A stretch of 64,000 bases of DNA from Liminaster sp017519885 (GCA_017519885.1 JAFWRO010000051.1:84518-148517), one strand, 5' to 3'; positions 25,189 to 34,134 are shown, counted from the stretch's first letter. A program made the numbers and translations. The notes: generated from the sequence alone by a model not told the origin.

Positions 25189-26778
25189 TTACTTCCGATA
25201 CATCTTGACAGTCTTCACGCTGCCGTCGGCAGTCATCATCCTGACGATGTTCACGCCCTGCTGGGGACGCTGCAGACGGCGACCCTCGGCATCGTAGAGC
25301 TCGATGGCAGTCACCTGCTTGGCCTCAACGTTGTTCAGGCCGTCGATGCCCTGTGGGGCAGGCTCGGTGGTGACATTGCCCTCAAGATCGACACTGACCA
25401 CGTTCGAGTAGTTGCTCACGCCATCGACGGTATAGACGGCCTGCACACCCAGCGTCGAGAAGAGCGTCTCTCCGATCATGCAATAGCCCTCGAAGAAGTC
25501 CCAGTTGTCGGCGTAGCCGTAGGGGATGAGGGTCATCTCCTCTTCCAGGCGGGCAAACATTTCGGGCGTACAGGTGTAGATCTCGCCATCCATATAGAGG
25601 TAATAGCCCAGCTTGTCGGGATTGATGAAGTTGCCATCCACATCGACATTGTCCATCCAGTACATGAAGAGGTACTGGCCATACTTTTCGAGATAGAGGT
25701 CGGAGATCTCGAGGCCGTAGGGGTCGGAGGGCACAGCGGGAGCATCGCCCTCGTAAGGCTCGATGACGAAGCTGAGGGCGGCGTCGTAGAGGTCGCCTGT
25801 CGAAGCGAAGATCGATGCATAGTAGTCGTGCTCGTCATCGTCGTACGACGTGTAGGTGCCCGTCTCGGGGTCGTAGGTCAGCACGTAGTCGCCGGGAATC
25901 ATCTCGTCGTAGTTGCCTTCGCCGGTGATAAGGGGGGTGAAGTAGAGGTAGTAGTCGTAGGCACCGAGGTACTGGTCGCCCTTGAAGGTGACGGTGTTGC
26001 CTTCCTTCGTGCCCTTCACCCAAGCCTCACGGCCACAGGCGAGCATGTTCATATAGACGTCGTTGCCATCCACATACACCTTGCCCAGCTTGGCCACGGG
26101 ATAACCGTAGTCGAAGCGATAGATGTAGTCGGCAGGCTCGGCACCCTCGGGGAGCTCCACCAGTTCGATGTCACCATCGTATGGGGCGTAGGAAATGAGT
26201 TTGGTGTCGTCGAAATAGCCGACAAACGAGCCGTCCTCGTCCAATACGCAAAGGGTGATGACGCGAGTGGGATTCTCGGCATCGTCGTCGAAATAGTAGC
26301 TGTCACCGTCCTTGACGAGTACGACATCCCTGACACCGGTAATATAGTCTCCGTCCAACAGGATCTCGGCTACACGCACGGGATAGGTTTCATTCTCGTT
26401 GGTGGTCAGCTCGCCGATGGCTATGTCCATAGGAATCGTAACGCTGGTGCCATCAGCCGAGACGTTGCCCTGCACCCAGGCATCGCCACTGGCGAACGTA
26501 TTGGGGAACATGTTGCTGAAGAAGACACGGGTGCCATCGTCGCTCATGCTGACGCTCACAGCGATGTCGTAGTTGTTAAGGTCGGCAAAGAGGTAGGGCT
26601 TGGCAGTGCCTTCGGGAGCCACCACCTTCTTGGCACGAAGCGCCTGGCTGGCCTTGGCCGGAACCTTGTGGATATCGGCGACGGTGAATTTCTTGCCCTG
26701 AAGAACGAGCTGCGGGGTAGCAACGGCCTGACCCAATGCGAGGGTAGCGGCTGCTACGAGTAGTAAAAGTTTTTTCAT
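25189..26778 (-). CDS. Large secreted protein with T9SS-like C-terminus, tandem paralogue 1
   Basis: 529 residues. Signal peptide MKKLLLLVAAATLALGQAVA. The acidic, beta-rich mature region (VFFSNMFPNTFASGDAWVQG, TSVTIPMDIAIGEL, DVYMNMLACGREAWVKGTK) has no known catalytic motif. The end, AIELYDAEGRRLQRPQQG, then NIVRMM and DGSVKTVKMYRK, resembles the type A sorting domain of the type IX secretion system. About half its residues match the gene at 27053-28705, including start, end and internal blocks. Function unknown; likely a surface or secreted protein. Confidence 0.85.
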   Translation of the reverse strand: MKKLLLLVAAATLALGQAVATPQLVLQGKKFTVADIHKVPAKASQALRAKKVVAPEGTAKPYLFADLNNYDIAVSVSMSDDGTRVFFSNMFPNTFASGDAWVQGNVSADGTSVTIPMDIAIGELTTNENETYPVRVAEILLDGDYITGVRDVVLVKDGDSYYFDDDAENPTRVITLCVLDEDGSFVGYFDDTKLISYAPYDGDIELVELPEGAEPADYIYRFDYGYPVAKLGKVYVDGNDVYMNMLACGREAWVKGTKEGNTVTFKGDQYLGAYDYYLYFTPLITGEGNYDEMIPGDYVLTYDPETGTYTSYDDDEHDYYASIFASTGDLYDAALSFVIEPYEGDAPAVPSDPYGLEISDLYLEKYGQYLFMYWMDNVDVDGNFINPDKLGYYLYMDGEIYTCTPEMFARLEEEMTLIPYGYADNWDFFEGYCMIGETLFSTLGVQAVYTVDGVSNYSNVVSVDLEGNVTTEPAPQGIDGLNNVEAKQVTAIELYDAEGRRLQRPQQGVNIVRMMTADGSVKTVKMYRK

Positions 26779-26849
26779 AGGGTTGAAAATTTAAAGGGAT
26801 AAAAGAATAATTGATTGATGAATATACGCACTTTGAAATAAGAGCGCGG

Positions 26850-26857
26850 CAAAGATA
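26850..26857 (-). promoter_or_regulatory. Promoter -7 box for paralogue 1
   Basis: TATCTTTG on the minus strand, inside the inverted repeat CGCGGCAAAGATA/TATCTTCGCCGCG (26846-26884); 72 bp upstream of the ATG. Confidence 0.5.
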
Positions 26858-27003
26858 CGAAATTTTTTCGATATCTTCGCCGCGATAAAGTGAAAAATTC
26901 TAAATCGGGTTGATTAATGCTCTGGTTTGCTGATTTTTGGTCACTGGGTATTAAGTTTTCATGTCAATCTCTTCAGCTCATAACCATGAACCCATAATCC
27001 TCA

Positions 27004-27048
27004 ACCATGAACCATAAACCATGAACCATAAACCATAAACCATGAACC
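27004..27048. repeat. 7-bp ACCATGA/ACCATAA short tandem repeat
   Basis: Six 7-bp units (ACCATGA, ACCATAA, ACCATGA, ACCATAA, ACCATAA, ACCATGA) lie just past the stop of paralogue 2. The matching place after paralogue 1 (25150-25185) has three scattered CCATGAA copies, so the repeat length differs between the duplicates. Confidence 0.75.
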
Positions 27049-27052
27049 AAGA

Positions 27053-28705
27053 TTACTTCTTGAACATCTTGACAGTCTTCACGCTGCCGTCAGCAGCAAC
27101 CATCTTAACAACGTTCACGCCCTTCTGAGCAGCGTCGAGCTTGCGGCCCTCAGCGTCGTAGATAGCTACGCTGGTGATCTGCTTAGCAGTTACGTTGCTG
27201 ATGCCATCAGGATTGAGCTGTGGAGCAGGAACGGTGGTAACATTGCCTTCTATGTCAACGCTAACTACGTTCGAGTAGTTGGTCACGTCATCGACAGTGT
27301 AAACAGCCTGAACACCAAGAGAGCTAGCCAGAGGCTCGGCAATCCAAATCTCGCCGTCAGTAATATCCCAATCATCAGTGAAGCCGTAAGGAATGAGATC
27401 CATATCCTCGGTGAGCTCTACGAATACATCAGGAGTAAGGGTGTACTGCTCGCCATCCAGATAGATATAATAAGCAAGATTCTCCATTTTGAGCATCTCA
27501 CCTTCAGAACCTACAGGAAGAAGGCTATATGACAAGACGTATTGGCCATATTTTTCAGACCACGACATGGAGAGATTGCGGGGATCAGCAGGAACAGCTG
27601 GTCCATCGTAAACCTTACCAATCAGGTAGTCATAAGCATAGTTGTAGAGTCCGCCATCCTGTAAAAACGTACCCATATAGAGATCTTTACCCTCTTCGGT
27701 TACAGGAACGAAGGAATTCTTCTCAGCATTGTAGTTGAACACGACATCACAAGGATAAATCATAAGATAGCCTTCTTCATCAGAAGTACCATCGGTATAG
27801 AAAGGCTGGAAAACCAGATAATGTCCACCGTTCATAAACTGGTCACCATGGAATGTAACCTTATCACCATCCTTCGTACCCTTCACCCATCCTTCATAGC
27901 CAGTGGCGAGAAGGTTCATATAGACATCATTGCCGTTCATGTAAACCTGACCTGGCAGGATGTATTGGGTATCACCAAACAAACCAGGAATAACATACAT
28001 GTAGGTATATTCCTCAGGCTGGGCACCTTCAGGAAGTTCTACAAGATCTGTACGTCCGGTATATGGCTCGTATGCCATGAGGTAGGTATAATCGAAATAC
28101 CTCAAGAACTCACCATTCTCATCCAATGCGCAAAGACCAAGGAGATGAGCGGGGGCATCAGGATCATCATCGACATAATACTTGTCACCATCTTTGACAA
28201 AGACGATTTCCTGCACACCTGTGATATACCCTTCCTCATCCAGTAACATTTCCACGGGATAAACTGGATAAGATACACCTTCTGCTTCCAATTCAGCAAT
28301 TGCGACATCACTAGGAATAGTAACGCTGGTACCATCGGTAGAGACATTGCCTTGAACCCAAGCTTCTTGTGGATAAGCGAAGGTATAAGGGAACATGTTG
28401 CTGAAATAAACCTTCGAGCCATCTTCACTCTTGGAAACACTTACAGCATCACAAACATCATAGTAGTCTGAGAAAACATAAGCCACTGGGGTTCCCTCAG
28501 GAGTTACAGCGCTCTTGGCACGAAGGGCACCAGTTTGGGCTTTCTCCGACTTAACGTCAGCCACCAATTTGCCGGCGAGGGCCTGCTCAGCCTTGCGCAC
28601 TTGGATAGACTCCTGAGTTTTGATCTGCTGGCCAATCTTTGGAGTGGCAGCGGTAGCGCCCAACGTAAGGGTTGCGGCAGCTACGAGAAGTAAAAATTTC
28701 TTCAT
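27053..28705 (-). CDS. Large secreted protein with T9SS-like C-terminus, tandem paralogue 2
   Basis: 550 residues, signal peptide MKKFLLLVAAATLTLGATAA. Shares with paralogue 1 the blocks KVYFSNMFPYTFA, DAWVQG-like EAWVQGNVSTDGTSVTIP, NDVYMNLLATGYEGWVKGTK, LGVQAVYTVDDVTNYSNVV and the end SVAIYDAEGRKLDAAQKG, DGSVKTVKMFKK. The C-terminus looks like a T9SS sorting domain. No enzyme motif found. It lies 74 bp downstream of the Omp28-like gene and may share its transcript. Confidence 0.85.
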   Translation of the reverse strand: MKKFLLLVAAATLTLGATAATPKIGQQIKTQESIQVRKAEQALAGKLVADVKSEKAQTGALRAKSAVTPEGTPVAYVFSDYYDVCDAVSVSKSEDGSKVYFSNMFPYTFAYPQEAWVQGNVSTDGTSVTIPSDVAIAELEAEGVSYPVYPVEMLLDEEGYITGVQEIVFVKDGDKYYVDDDPDAPAHLLGLCALDENGEFLRYFDYTYLMAYEPYTGRTDLVELPEGAQPEEYTYMYVIPGLFGDTQYILPGQVYMNGNDVYMNLLATGYEGWVKGTKDGDKVTFHGDQFMNGGHYLVFQPFYTDGTSDEEGYLMIYPCDVVFNYNAEKNSFVPVTEEGKDLYMGTFLQDGGLYNYAYDYLIGKVYDGPAVPADPRNLSMSWSEKYGQYVLSYSLLPVGSEGEMLKMENLAYYIYLDGEQYTLTPDVFVELTEDMDLIPYGFTDDWDITDGEIWIAEPLASSLGVQAVYTVDDVTNYSNVVSVDIEGNVTTVPAPQLNPDGISNVTAKQITSVAIYDAEGRKLDAAQKGVNVVKMVAADGSVKTVKMFKK

Positions 28706-28779
28706 AGAAGTTAGTAATTAAAGGTAAAAAAATAAAAGTGTATAGTTTGTATTTATGGTTTGGACTTTCGCCCGACCGC

Positions 28780-30543
28780 TCAGCGTTGGAAGCTGATGCG
28801 GCCGTTGCGAATGACGATACCTGTTGCATTGCCGTCGATGCGACGCCCCTGGAGGTCGAAGATGGTCTCGATGCCAGTCTCGGCATCACGGCTCACCTGC
28901 TGGATGCCAGCGGCAAGACCTTCGATGCTGGATACCTTGGCAGCCTGCACGATTTCACCTGTTGCACGGTTGGTCAGAAGCACAGCAGCCCAGACGTTGT
29001 TGCCGTCGGCGATTGTTGGGAGCACGGCTTTGTGTTCGATGGTATAGGTCTCGCCGCGAGTAATCTGAGCAGGAACGAGTTCGCTCGAACCCTTTACTGA
29101 AGGATAGATGCCACGTGCCACGTCGTCGATCTCGATATCGCAATGACTCGGGAGATCCTCGAAGCCGCCCATAGGGCCAAGGCCACCACCTGCATAGTAG
29201 TTCGACTGATTGATGGGGAGTTTGTCCTCAAGCACAACGAAAGCCATGTTATACTGGGCATCGGCCTCAGAGATCAAAGAAGCAAATTCGACTGTAAACT
29301 TCACCTTGCCATCCTCGTCGGCCTTAGCAGCGAGCTTCAATCCAAACTCGCTTAAAGGATACATATTCTTCAAGTTCTGCTCCATTTCAGCACTATTGGG
29401 ATCTATAATCTTGGCACGGTTGACCACGGCACTCGGATAGCCTTCGATTCCCGTGTCATATCCCATCCAATGATCATAGGCAGAGACGACATACTCATCT
29501 CCATTGTGGACACCGATGCCAAGGAATGTGTCAGGATAGTTCTCACGCATATACGCCATGCCAACGAGACCACGAACGCAATAGCCGCACCAACCGCCTG
29601 TAGCCTCCTCGACTACCATCGTGCGAGCATAAGGAATCTTTGCAAACGCCATGGCAAAGGTGCGCACATTGTCTTCAGCAAACTCATCAGTCGAACCATC
29701 AGCCCATTTCAGGTTGGCCTCAACTGCCACTTCGCAATCCTCAGTAATTACAGATGTAGGAATCTCCAGCTGCAGGTCAGCCTTGTCACGATAATTGAGT
29801 GTGCCAGGATATTCGTAGGTGTAGGCAAGGATACCATTCAGGCTGACCTCGATGATGGGGTTCTCAGCAGCTGTAAGAGCCCTATTGGAAATGCGCATAT
29901 TCATCTTAATGGGATCACCCAGTTTAGCCACACTGTAAGCATTCGTAGCCGAGAGGATGCTGAGGTCATGCTGGGGCAGATTATCGCCCTCGATGCAAGC
30001 CTCGACGGGCAGCGAACCGAAGCCACGCGTGCCGAAGTTGGTGTATTTGCCGTTCTTGCCCACCCAGCAGCCGTCGGCATAGGTCTCGCCAGCAAACGAG
30101 ATGACGTTGAGCTTCTTGGGCTGCACGAACTCGAAGCCGATCCAGAGCTCGGCCTCGTTGCCCGTGATGGTGTAGGGCTGGTCGAGCGTGATGGTGTTCC
30201 AGCCAGCAACGGGTGCCGACAGGGTGCCTGTGGTCATACGTTCGCCGCTAATCGAAGCGGCAATCCAACCAGTAAGGGACTCGGGATAGGCCGAAGCCTC
30301 GGGCAGACCGGCATGCACAGCAGCAATCTGCAGACCCTGATAGGGAGCAAGCATCGAAGCTGGAATACGGATTACCTCGGCGATGGTAGCATTTGTGCCA
30401 CTTTGGCCGGTAATGGTGCCCGACGTCTTGGTTGCAATCTGTCCGTCGCAATAGCCCAAGAACAGCTGTCCTTCGGCCTTGGAGGTATTAACTGAAAAAA
30501 GGGTGACGGCACAAGCCATCAAAGAGAGTAATAGTTTTCGCAT
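28780..30543 (-). CDS. Omp28-like secreted protein with thioredoxin-type CxxC
   Basis: 587 residues. Signal peptide MRKLLLSLMACAVTLFSVNTSKA. Residues ~20-190 are a beta-sandwich; ~300-480 resemble Omp28/thioredoxin-like proteins, with VVEEATGGWCGYCVRGLVGM holding the CGYC redox pair; the end (IETIFDLQGRRIDG, GIVIRNGRISFQR) resembles a T9SS sorting domain. Redox activity is inferred from CxxC. It heads a minus-strand run that continues with the two paralogues. Confidence 0.85.
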   Translation of the reverse strand: MRKLLLSLMACAVTLFSVNTSKAEGQLFLGYCDGQIATKTSGTITGQSGTNATIAEVIRIPASMLAPYQGLQIAAVHAGLPEASAYPESLTGWIAASISGERMTTGTLSAPVAGWNTITLDQPYTITGNEAELWIGFEFVQPKKLNVISFAGETYADGCWVGKNGKYTNFGTRGFGSLPVEACIEGDNLPQHDLSILSATNAYSVAKLGDPIKMNMRISNRALTAAENPIIEVSLNGILAYTYEYPGTLNYRDKADLQLEIPTSVITEDCEVAVEANLKWADGSTDEFAEDNVRTFAMAFAKIPYARTMVVEEATGGWCGYCVRGLVGMAYMRENYPDTFLGIGVHNGDEYVVSAYDHWMGYDTGIEGYPSAVVNRAKIIDPNSAEMEQNLKNMYPLSEFGLKLAAKADEDGKVKFTVEFASLISEADAQYNMAFVVLEDKLPINQSNYYAGGGLGPMGGFEDLPSHCDIEIDDVARGIYPSVKGSSELVPAQITRGETYTIEHKAVLPTIADGNNVWAAVLLTNRATGEIVQAAKVSSIEGLAAGIQQVSRDAETGIETIFDLQGRRIDGNATGIVIRNGRISFQR

Positions 30544-30610
30544 AAGCAGATGGATTTTATAAAAACACTTCCTAATGATGGATGATCAAAACTTAGCATA
30601 AAGACGAGCG

Positions 30611-30618
30611 CAAAGATA
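30611..30618 (-). promoter_or_regulatory. Promoter -7 box for the Omp28-like gene
   Basis: TATCTTTG on the minus strand, 68 bp ahead of the ATG at 30543. Confidence 0.5.
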
Positions 30619-30755
30619 AAGCATAAATCAATCCATTCCAAATAAATTTAAGACTTTTTTAAGAAAAAAAGAAAAAATCCTTACTTTTGGAACAAAAAAA
30701 CGGTGAAAATGGAATATTATTCTATGCTGGAAAGGGGAAAAGGTCGCAATTTGGT

Positions 30756-32402
30756 CTAAGCTTCTTCATCGACAACGACACAATGCTGCATATAATCGCG
30801 CACCACCATGTGATGTGTAACCCAGATTAGCGTCTTGTGGAGTTCCTGCTGCTGGAGTTCCTCGAGAATCTGCCGTTCGGTGTTCGGATCGAGGGCCGAC
30901 GATGCCTCGTCCATGATAAGAATGGAGCCAGGCTGGAGCAAGGCACGGGCTATGGCGATACGTTGCGCCTGCCCTTCGGAAAGGCCGCTGCCCTTCTCGC
31001 CACAGAGGGTGTCGAGGCCATTGGGCAAGTCATAGACAAAGAGGGCGCTGGCACGTGACAATGCATCGCGCATCTCGTCGTCGGTGGCATCGAGCTTGCC
31101 GAGCTGGAGATTGTCGCGAATCGTGCCGCTCAAGAGGCTGTTGCCCTGCGGCACATAAGAAATAGCATAAGCATCGGCCTCCAAAGGAAGCGTGTTGCCA
31201 GCCTTATCTACAAAACGTACCGTTCCTTGAGTGGGACGTAACAAGCCGAGAAGAATACGCACCAATGTGCTCTTGCCACTGCCTGTCGGACCAATGATGG
31301 CTGTGCTCGTAGACGGAGCGAAGGTGCAGGTGAAGTCATGGAGCACGTCACGTTCCCCATCAGGATAACGATAAGAGACGTTTTGAAGTTGCAGTCCCAC
31401 GATGGTTCCCTTCGTCGGATGTGCCTGCTTCTCCTTATTTAAAGAATAGGTAGGGTCGGGATTTTCAAGATCCTGGAGACGTTCACCGGCTGTGGTGGCA
31501 CGGACAATGGCCGGAAATAGAGCCGAAAGATTCAAGATTGGGTTCTGCACCTGACCTACAAGTTGGAGCAAGGCCGTCATCATACCATAAGTCACTGTGC
31601 CAATCATAATTCCGTAGGCCGACCACACAAAGGCAGTGTAGTATCCTATCATGAATCCACTGGAGATGAGCAGACGTGTGCTGATCGAGAAGCGCAGACG
31701 GCGAGAGAAAGTGCGGAAGAGGTGATCCTGCTGCCCCTTAAGCCGTCCGATCATCAGACCCGTGCGACGCAACGAGAGCAAAAGCGGACGATTCTCGACC
31801 GACTCTTGGATATGACTTTGGATGTCGGCCTCCTCACGGCGAATCTGCTTGGTGAGCCGACGCATCGTCTTGTAGTAGATCTTGGTGAGCACAACGGCGA
31901 CGGGAACGATGACGAGCACAATCCAGAGCAGCTTTGGCTGCAGACTGAAGAGGAACCACGAAGCAGCCAACAACTGGAACGTGGCCAGAAAGACATCGGG
32001 AATGTCGCGTGTAATGCACTCCACCACAACACGCAAGTCCTCGCCGATGCGGCTCATCACGTCACCCGACTTACGGTCTTCACGACCGTGCCACGGACTG
32101 TTGAGCACATCGTCGAAAAGGCGGCTCCGCATAGCGTTGACCAGTCCCTGACTGACGCGCCCGTTCACCCAAAGATTTATACCGCGCAGCGCCAGACGCA
32201 TGAACAACATGAAAGCGAGAATTCCTACCCACGTCCAGAGGTCTGCGTCCATCTTGCCCGTGGCAATATCGACGATGCACTTGCTGACGTAGATGAACAG
32301 CAGGCCGAAGATGATACTCAACAGGCCAAGCATCAGACTCAAGAGGAGCTTGAGCCTGAAACCTTTGCTTTGTTCATAGAAGTATCGCAGTTGGTTCAGC
32401 AT
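30756..32402 (-). CDS. ABC exporter (fused membrane and ATPase domains)
   Basis: 548 residues. Six-helix membrane domain (1-300), then a full ATPase: Walker A IIGPTGSGKSTLV, Q-loop YVPQGN, signature LSEGQAQRI, Walker B ILIMDEASSALD, and H-loop WVTHH. It lacks the C39 peptidase domain of bacteriocin exporters. It is the last gene of a minus-strand run after S26 peptidase, PqqD-like and HprK-like genes, so a modified peptide is the likely cargo. A nested inverted repeat separates it from the kinase gene. Confidence 0.9.
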   Translation of the reverse strand: MLNQLRYFYEQSKGFRLKLLLSLMLGLLSIIFGLLFIYVSKCIVDIATGKMDADLWTWVGILAFMLFMRLALRGINLWVNGRVSQGLVNAMRSRLFDDVLNSPWHGREDRKSGDVMSRIGEDLRVVVECITRDIPDVFLATFQLLAASWFLFSLQPKLLWIVLVIVPVAVVLTKIYYKTMRRLTKQIRREEADIQSHIQESVENRPLLLSLRRTGLMIGRLKGQQDHLFRTFSRRLRFSISTRLLISSGFMIGYYTAFVWSAYGIMIGTVTYGMMTALLQLVGQVQNPILNLSALFPAIVRATTAGERLQDLENPDPTYSLNKEKQAHPTKGTIVGLQLQNVSYRYPDGERDVLHDFTCTFAPSTSTAIIGPTGSGKSTLVRILLGLLRPTQGTVRFVDKAGNTLPLEADAYAISYVPQGNSLLSGTIRDNLQLGKLDATDDEMRDALSRASALFVYDLPNGLDTLCGEKGSGLSEGQAQRIAIARALLQPGSILIMDEASSALDPNTERQILEELQQQELHKTLIWVTHHMVVRDYMQHCVVVDEEA

Positions 32403-32418
32403 CGTGAGTTATATTTTT

Positions 32419-32507
32419 CACACAGATTTCACAGATTTACACAGATCTTCTATTTGACCTAGCTAACTATGATACTATTATCTGTGTTCTTCTGTGAAAT
32501 CTGTGTG
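32419..32507. repeat. Nested inverted repeats (CACAGATTT type)
   Basis: CACACAGATTTCACAG (32419-32434) pairs perfectly with CTGTGAAATCTGTGTG (32492-32507). Inside, ACACAGAT (32439-32446) pairs with ATCTGTGT (32480-32487). It fills the gap between the HprK-like and ABC genes and could attenuate or stabilise the transcript. Confidence 0.8.
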
Positions 32508-32510
32508 CCA

Positions 32511-33245
32511 TTATTCATTCATTCCCTGGTAAGCGACAACAGCTGCCTCGGGATCCATGTTGCAATGCAGTTCGTAGAGCCCGACCTGCGGAGCGAGCCG
32601 GCCCAGGAGCTGCATCGTGCGGATGGTTACCATCGGGTCCTCGGTGCGGAACGACTGCTGGAGCAGCGTCGGGAATGCCTCCTGCACCGTGAGGGGATGA
32701 ATCTCGTTTTCCAGTCCACGACGAAGCACGACAATGGCCTTCAAAGGCACGGCGATGTTGTTGCTGAGGTGATGCTTGCCGTCCCATGGCGTGCCGTAGG
32801 CGATGGGCTGCCCCTCTCCTATCTCGACGAGCGGCTTGTCGTCGTTCACCATCACGGCACGGTCTCCGAACAATTTGCGCCAGAGCCGCACGTGGGTGCT
32901 CTTGCCGGTTCCACTGAGCGCCGTGAACATATACGCCTCGCCATCAACCGCCACCACCGATCCGTGCATCAGCAGCACACTACGCTCAAGGAAGGCTGTA
33001 GCTATCTTGCGATATACAGTCAACGTCTCGAGATAGGGTTTCGAAAATTTGCATGGAGGCAATCCTTCAAGCACGCGCTGCTCATCGCTCAACTTGTCCT
33101 CTTCGTCAAGTTCCTCGTCGGAAGTCGTAACCTCGACCTCGGGCTCCAGTTCCGTCCGATAGTCGGCACACATCAGCTGCACCTCTTCGTAGATCGAAAA
33201 GATGCGGACAGGGATATTTGCGAAAAGATAGGTGCCAGAGAACAT
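32511..33245 (-). CDS. HPr kinase/PEPCK-like P-loop kinase
   Basis: 244 residues. LLMHGSVVAVDGEAYMFTA then SGTGKSTH (P-loop, ~111-118), VMVNDDKPLV and AYGTPWDGK are the HprK/PEPCK-like nucleotide and metal motifs. There is no full HprK C-terminus. Proteins of this type occur beside lasso and other RiPP genes, where some phosphorylate the precursor; the substrate here is unknown. An acidic insert (TTSDEELDEEDKLSDE) lies at ~40-55. Confidence 0.8.
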   Translation of the reverse strand: MFSGTYLFANIPVRIFSIYEEVQLMCADYRTELEPEVEVTTSDEELDEEDKLSDEQRVLEGLPPCKFSKPYLETLTVYRKIATAFLERSVLLMHGSVVAVDGEAYMFTALSGTGKSTHVRLWRKLFGDRAVMVNDDKPLVEIGEGQPIAYGTPWDGKHHLSNNIAVPLKAIVVLRRGLENEIHPLTVQEAFPTLLQQSFRTEDPMVTIRTMQLLGRLAPQVGLYELHCNMDPEAAVVAYQGMNE

Positions 33246-33255
33246 AGGGAAAAAG

Positions 33256-33331
33256 GGTTCTGAAGGGTTCGAGGGGTTCTGAAGGGTTCGAGGGGTTCTG
33301 AAGGGTTCGAGGGGTTCTGAAGGGTTCGAGG
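33256..33331. repeat. Four 19-bp units GGTTCTGAAGGGTTCGAGG
   Basis: Exactly four copies of a 19-bp unit made of two ~10-bp halves (GGTTCTGAAG and GGTTCGAGG). Related 10-bp TTCTGAAGGG arrays are at 59225-59331 and 60791-60860. It lies in the 144-bp gap between the PqqD-like and HprK-like genes. Confidence 0.92.
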
Positions 33332-33389
33332 TGACAGTGTTGCCTTTTGAACATTTCAGAACTTTCAGAACATTTCAGAACCTCATTAT

Positions 33390-33656
33390 TTATTCGTCCA
33401 GAACCTCAGCCTCGCGTAGTTTCTGGATCAGTTCGGCCACATCGTGGCGCAGCTGATCTTCGGGGACATCGTAAGTCTCAAGCATCTTCTGGACAAGCTG
33501 CTCCTCGGTGATATCCTCACGCAGAAACTCCATCATGTCCTTGGCAGACTCGTTAAGGCTCATCACGCCACGATAACGTCGCGCATCCTTTCCCACAGGC
33601 ACGGCAGCCCAGAAGTCGGTTACCTCCTGAATGGCGAAATTATATTTCAGTTTCAT
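33390..33656 (-). CDS. PqqD-like peptide chaperone
   Basis: 88 residues, typical PqqD length. SLNESAKDMMEFLREDI and EEQLVQKMLETYDVPEDQL, RHDVAELIQKLREAEVL match the PqqD winged-helix pattern (Asn-x-x-Ala and the D-V-x-x-F/L-I-x-x-L helix). PqqD proteins present precursor peptides to modifying enzymes in RiPP pathways. Its ATG overlaps the stop of the S26 peptidase gene (33653-33656), so the two are coupled. Confidence 0.82.
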   Translation of the reverse strand: MKLKYNFAIQEVTDFWAAVPVGKDARRYRGVMSLNESAKDMMEFLREDITEEQLVQKMLETYDVPEDQLRHDVAELIQKLREAEVLDE

Positions 33657-34123
33657 TGATGTTGTTTATTTTGTTTGCGATATTTACGAATCACCCATTT
33701 GGTATGGAAGAACACCAGTACCGCACGGATAGGGAAAAAGAAACACCATAGGAAGACATAAAGCTTGTAGCCGAATGGCACGTTGGGATGTTCCCTGGTG
33801 GCTCGCACAGGCAACACCTTGCCGTCACGTGACCTCGATTCGAGTACCCCAATAATATGCCGATCCTGAATGCCCGTCTCGGGATAATACTGGTTGTCGC
33901 CGCACAAAATATAGTCGTTCTTGCGCACCCAAAGCACGCGGTGCATTACATACTGTCCATTGTCCCGACGATAAAGGGGGACATCCCACATCTTGAGACG
34001 TCCCTCTGGTTTGGGTGCAATGATCAGCAGGTCGTGATGCTGACGCAGCAAAGGCATCATGCTGGTGCCCACATTGGTATAGACAAGCTTGCCCTGTTTA
34101 GCAAGAATCTCTTCGAAAGTCAT
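33653..34123 (-). CDS. S24/S26 signal peptidase-like protein, Ser-His type
   Basis: 156 residues from MTFEEILAKQ; a longer ATG overlaps the carboxylase gene. GTSMMPLL holds the catalytic Ser, YVMHRVLW has His at the general-base position instead of the Lys of LepB, and YILCGDNQ is the conserved GDN. That is the SipW/endoplasmic-reticulum type pattern. A hydrophobic segment near the C-terminus (LYVFLWCFFFPIRAVLVFF) anchors it. First of the four-gene cassette, 11 bp after the carboxyltransferase gene. It may mature the exported peptide. Confidence 0.82.
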   Translation of the reverse strand: MTFEEILAKQGKLVYTNVGTSMMPLLRQHHDLLIIAPKPEGRLKMWDVPLYRRDNGQYVMHRVLWVRKNDYILCGDNQYYPETGIQDRHIIGVLESRSRDGKVLPVRATREHPNVPFGYKLYVFLWCFFFPIRAVLVFFHTKWVIRKYRKQNKQHQ

Positions 34124-34134
34124 TGAACGATGGT

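Noticed and set aside
25132..26763. 543-residue open frame on the plus strand
   Set aside because: Antisense to secreted paralogue 1, whose signal peptide, paralogue and C-terminal motif make the minus strand the coding one.
33106..33354. Short Pro/Ser-rich ORF as a possible RiPP precursor
   Set aside because: Its N-terminal half is translated from the 19-bp DNA repeat and its C-terminal half is out of frame within the HprK-like gene.
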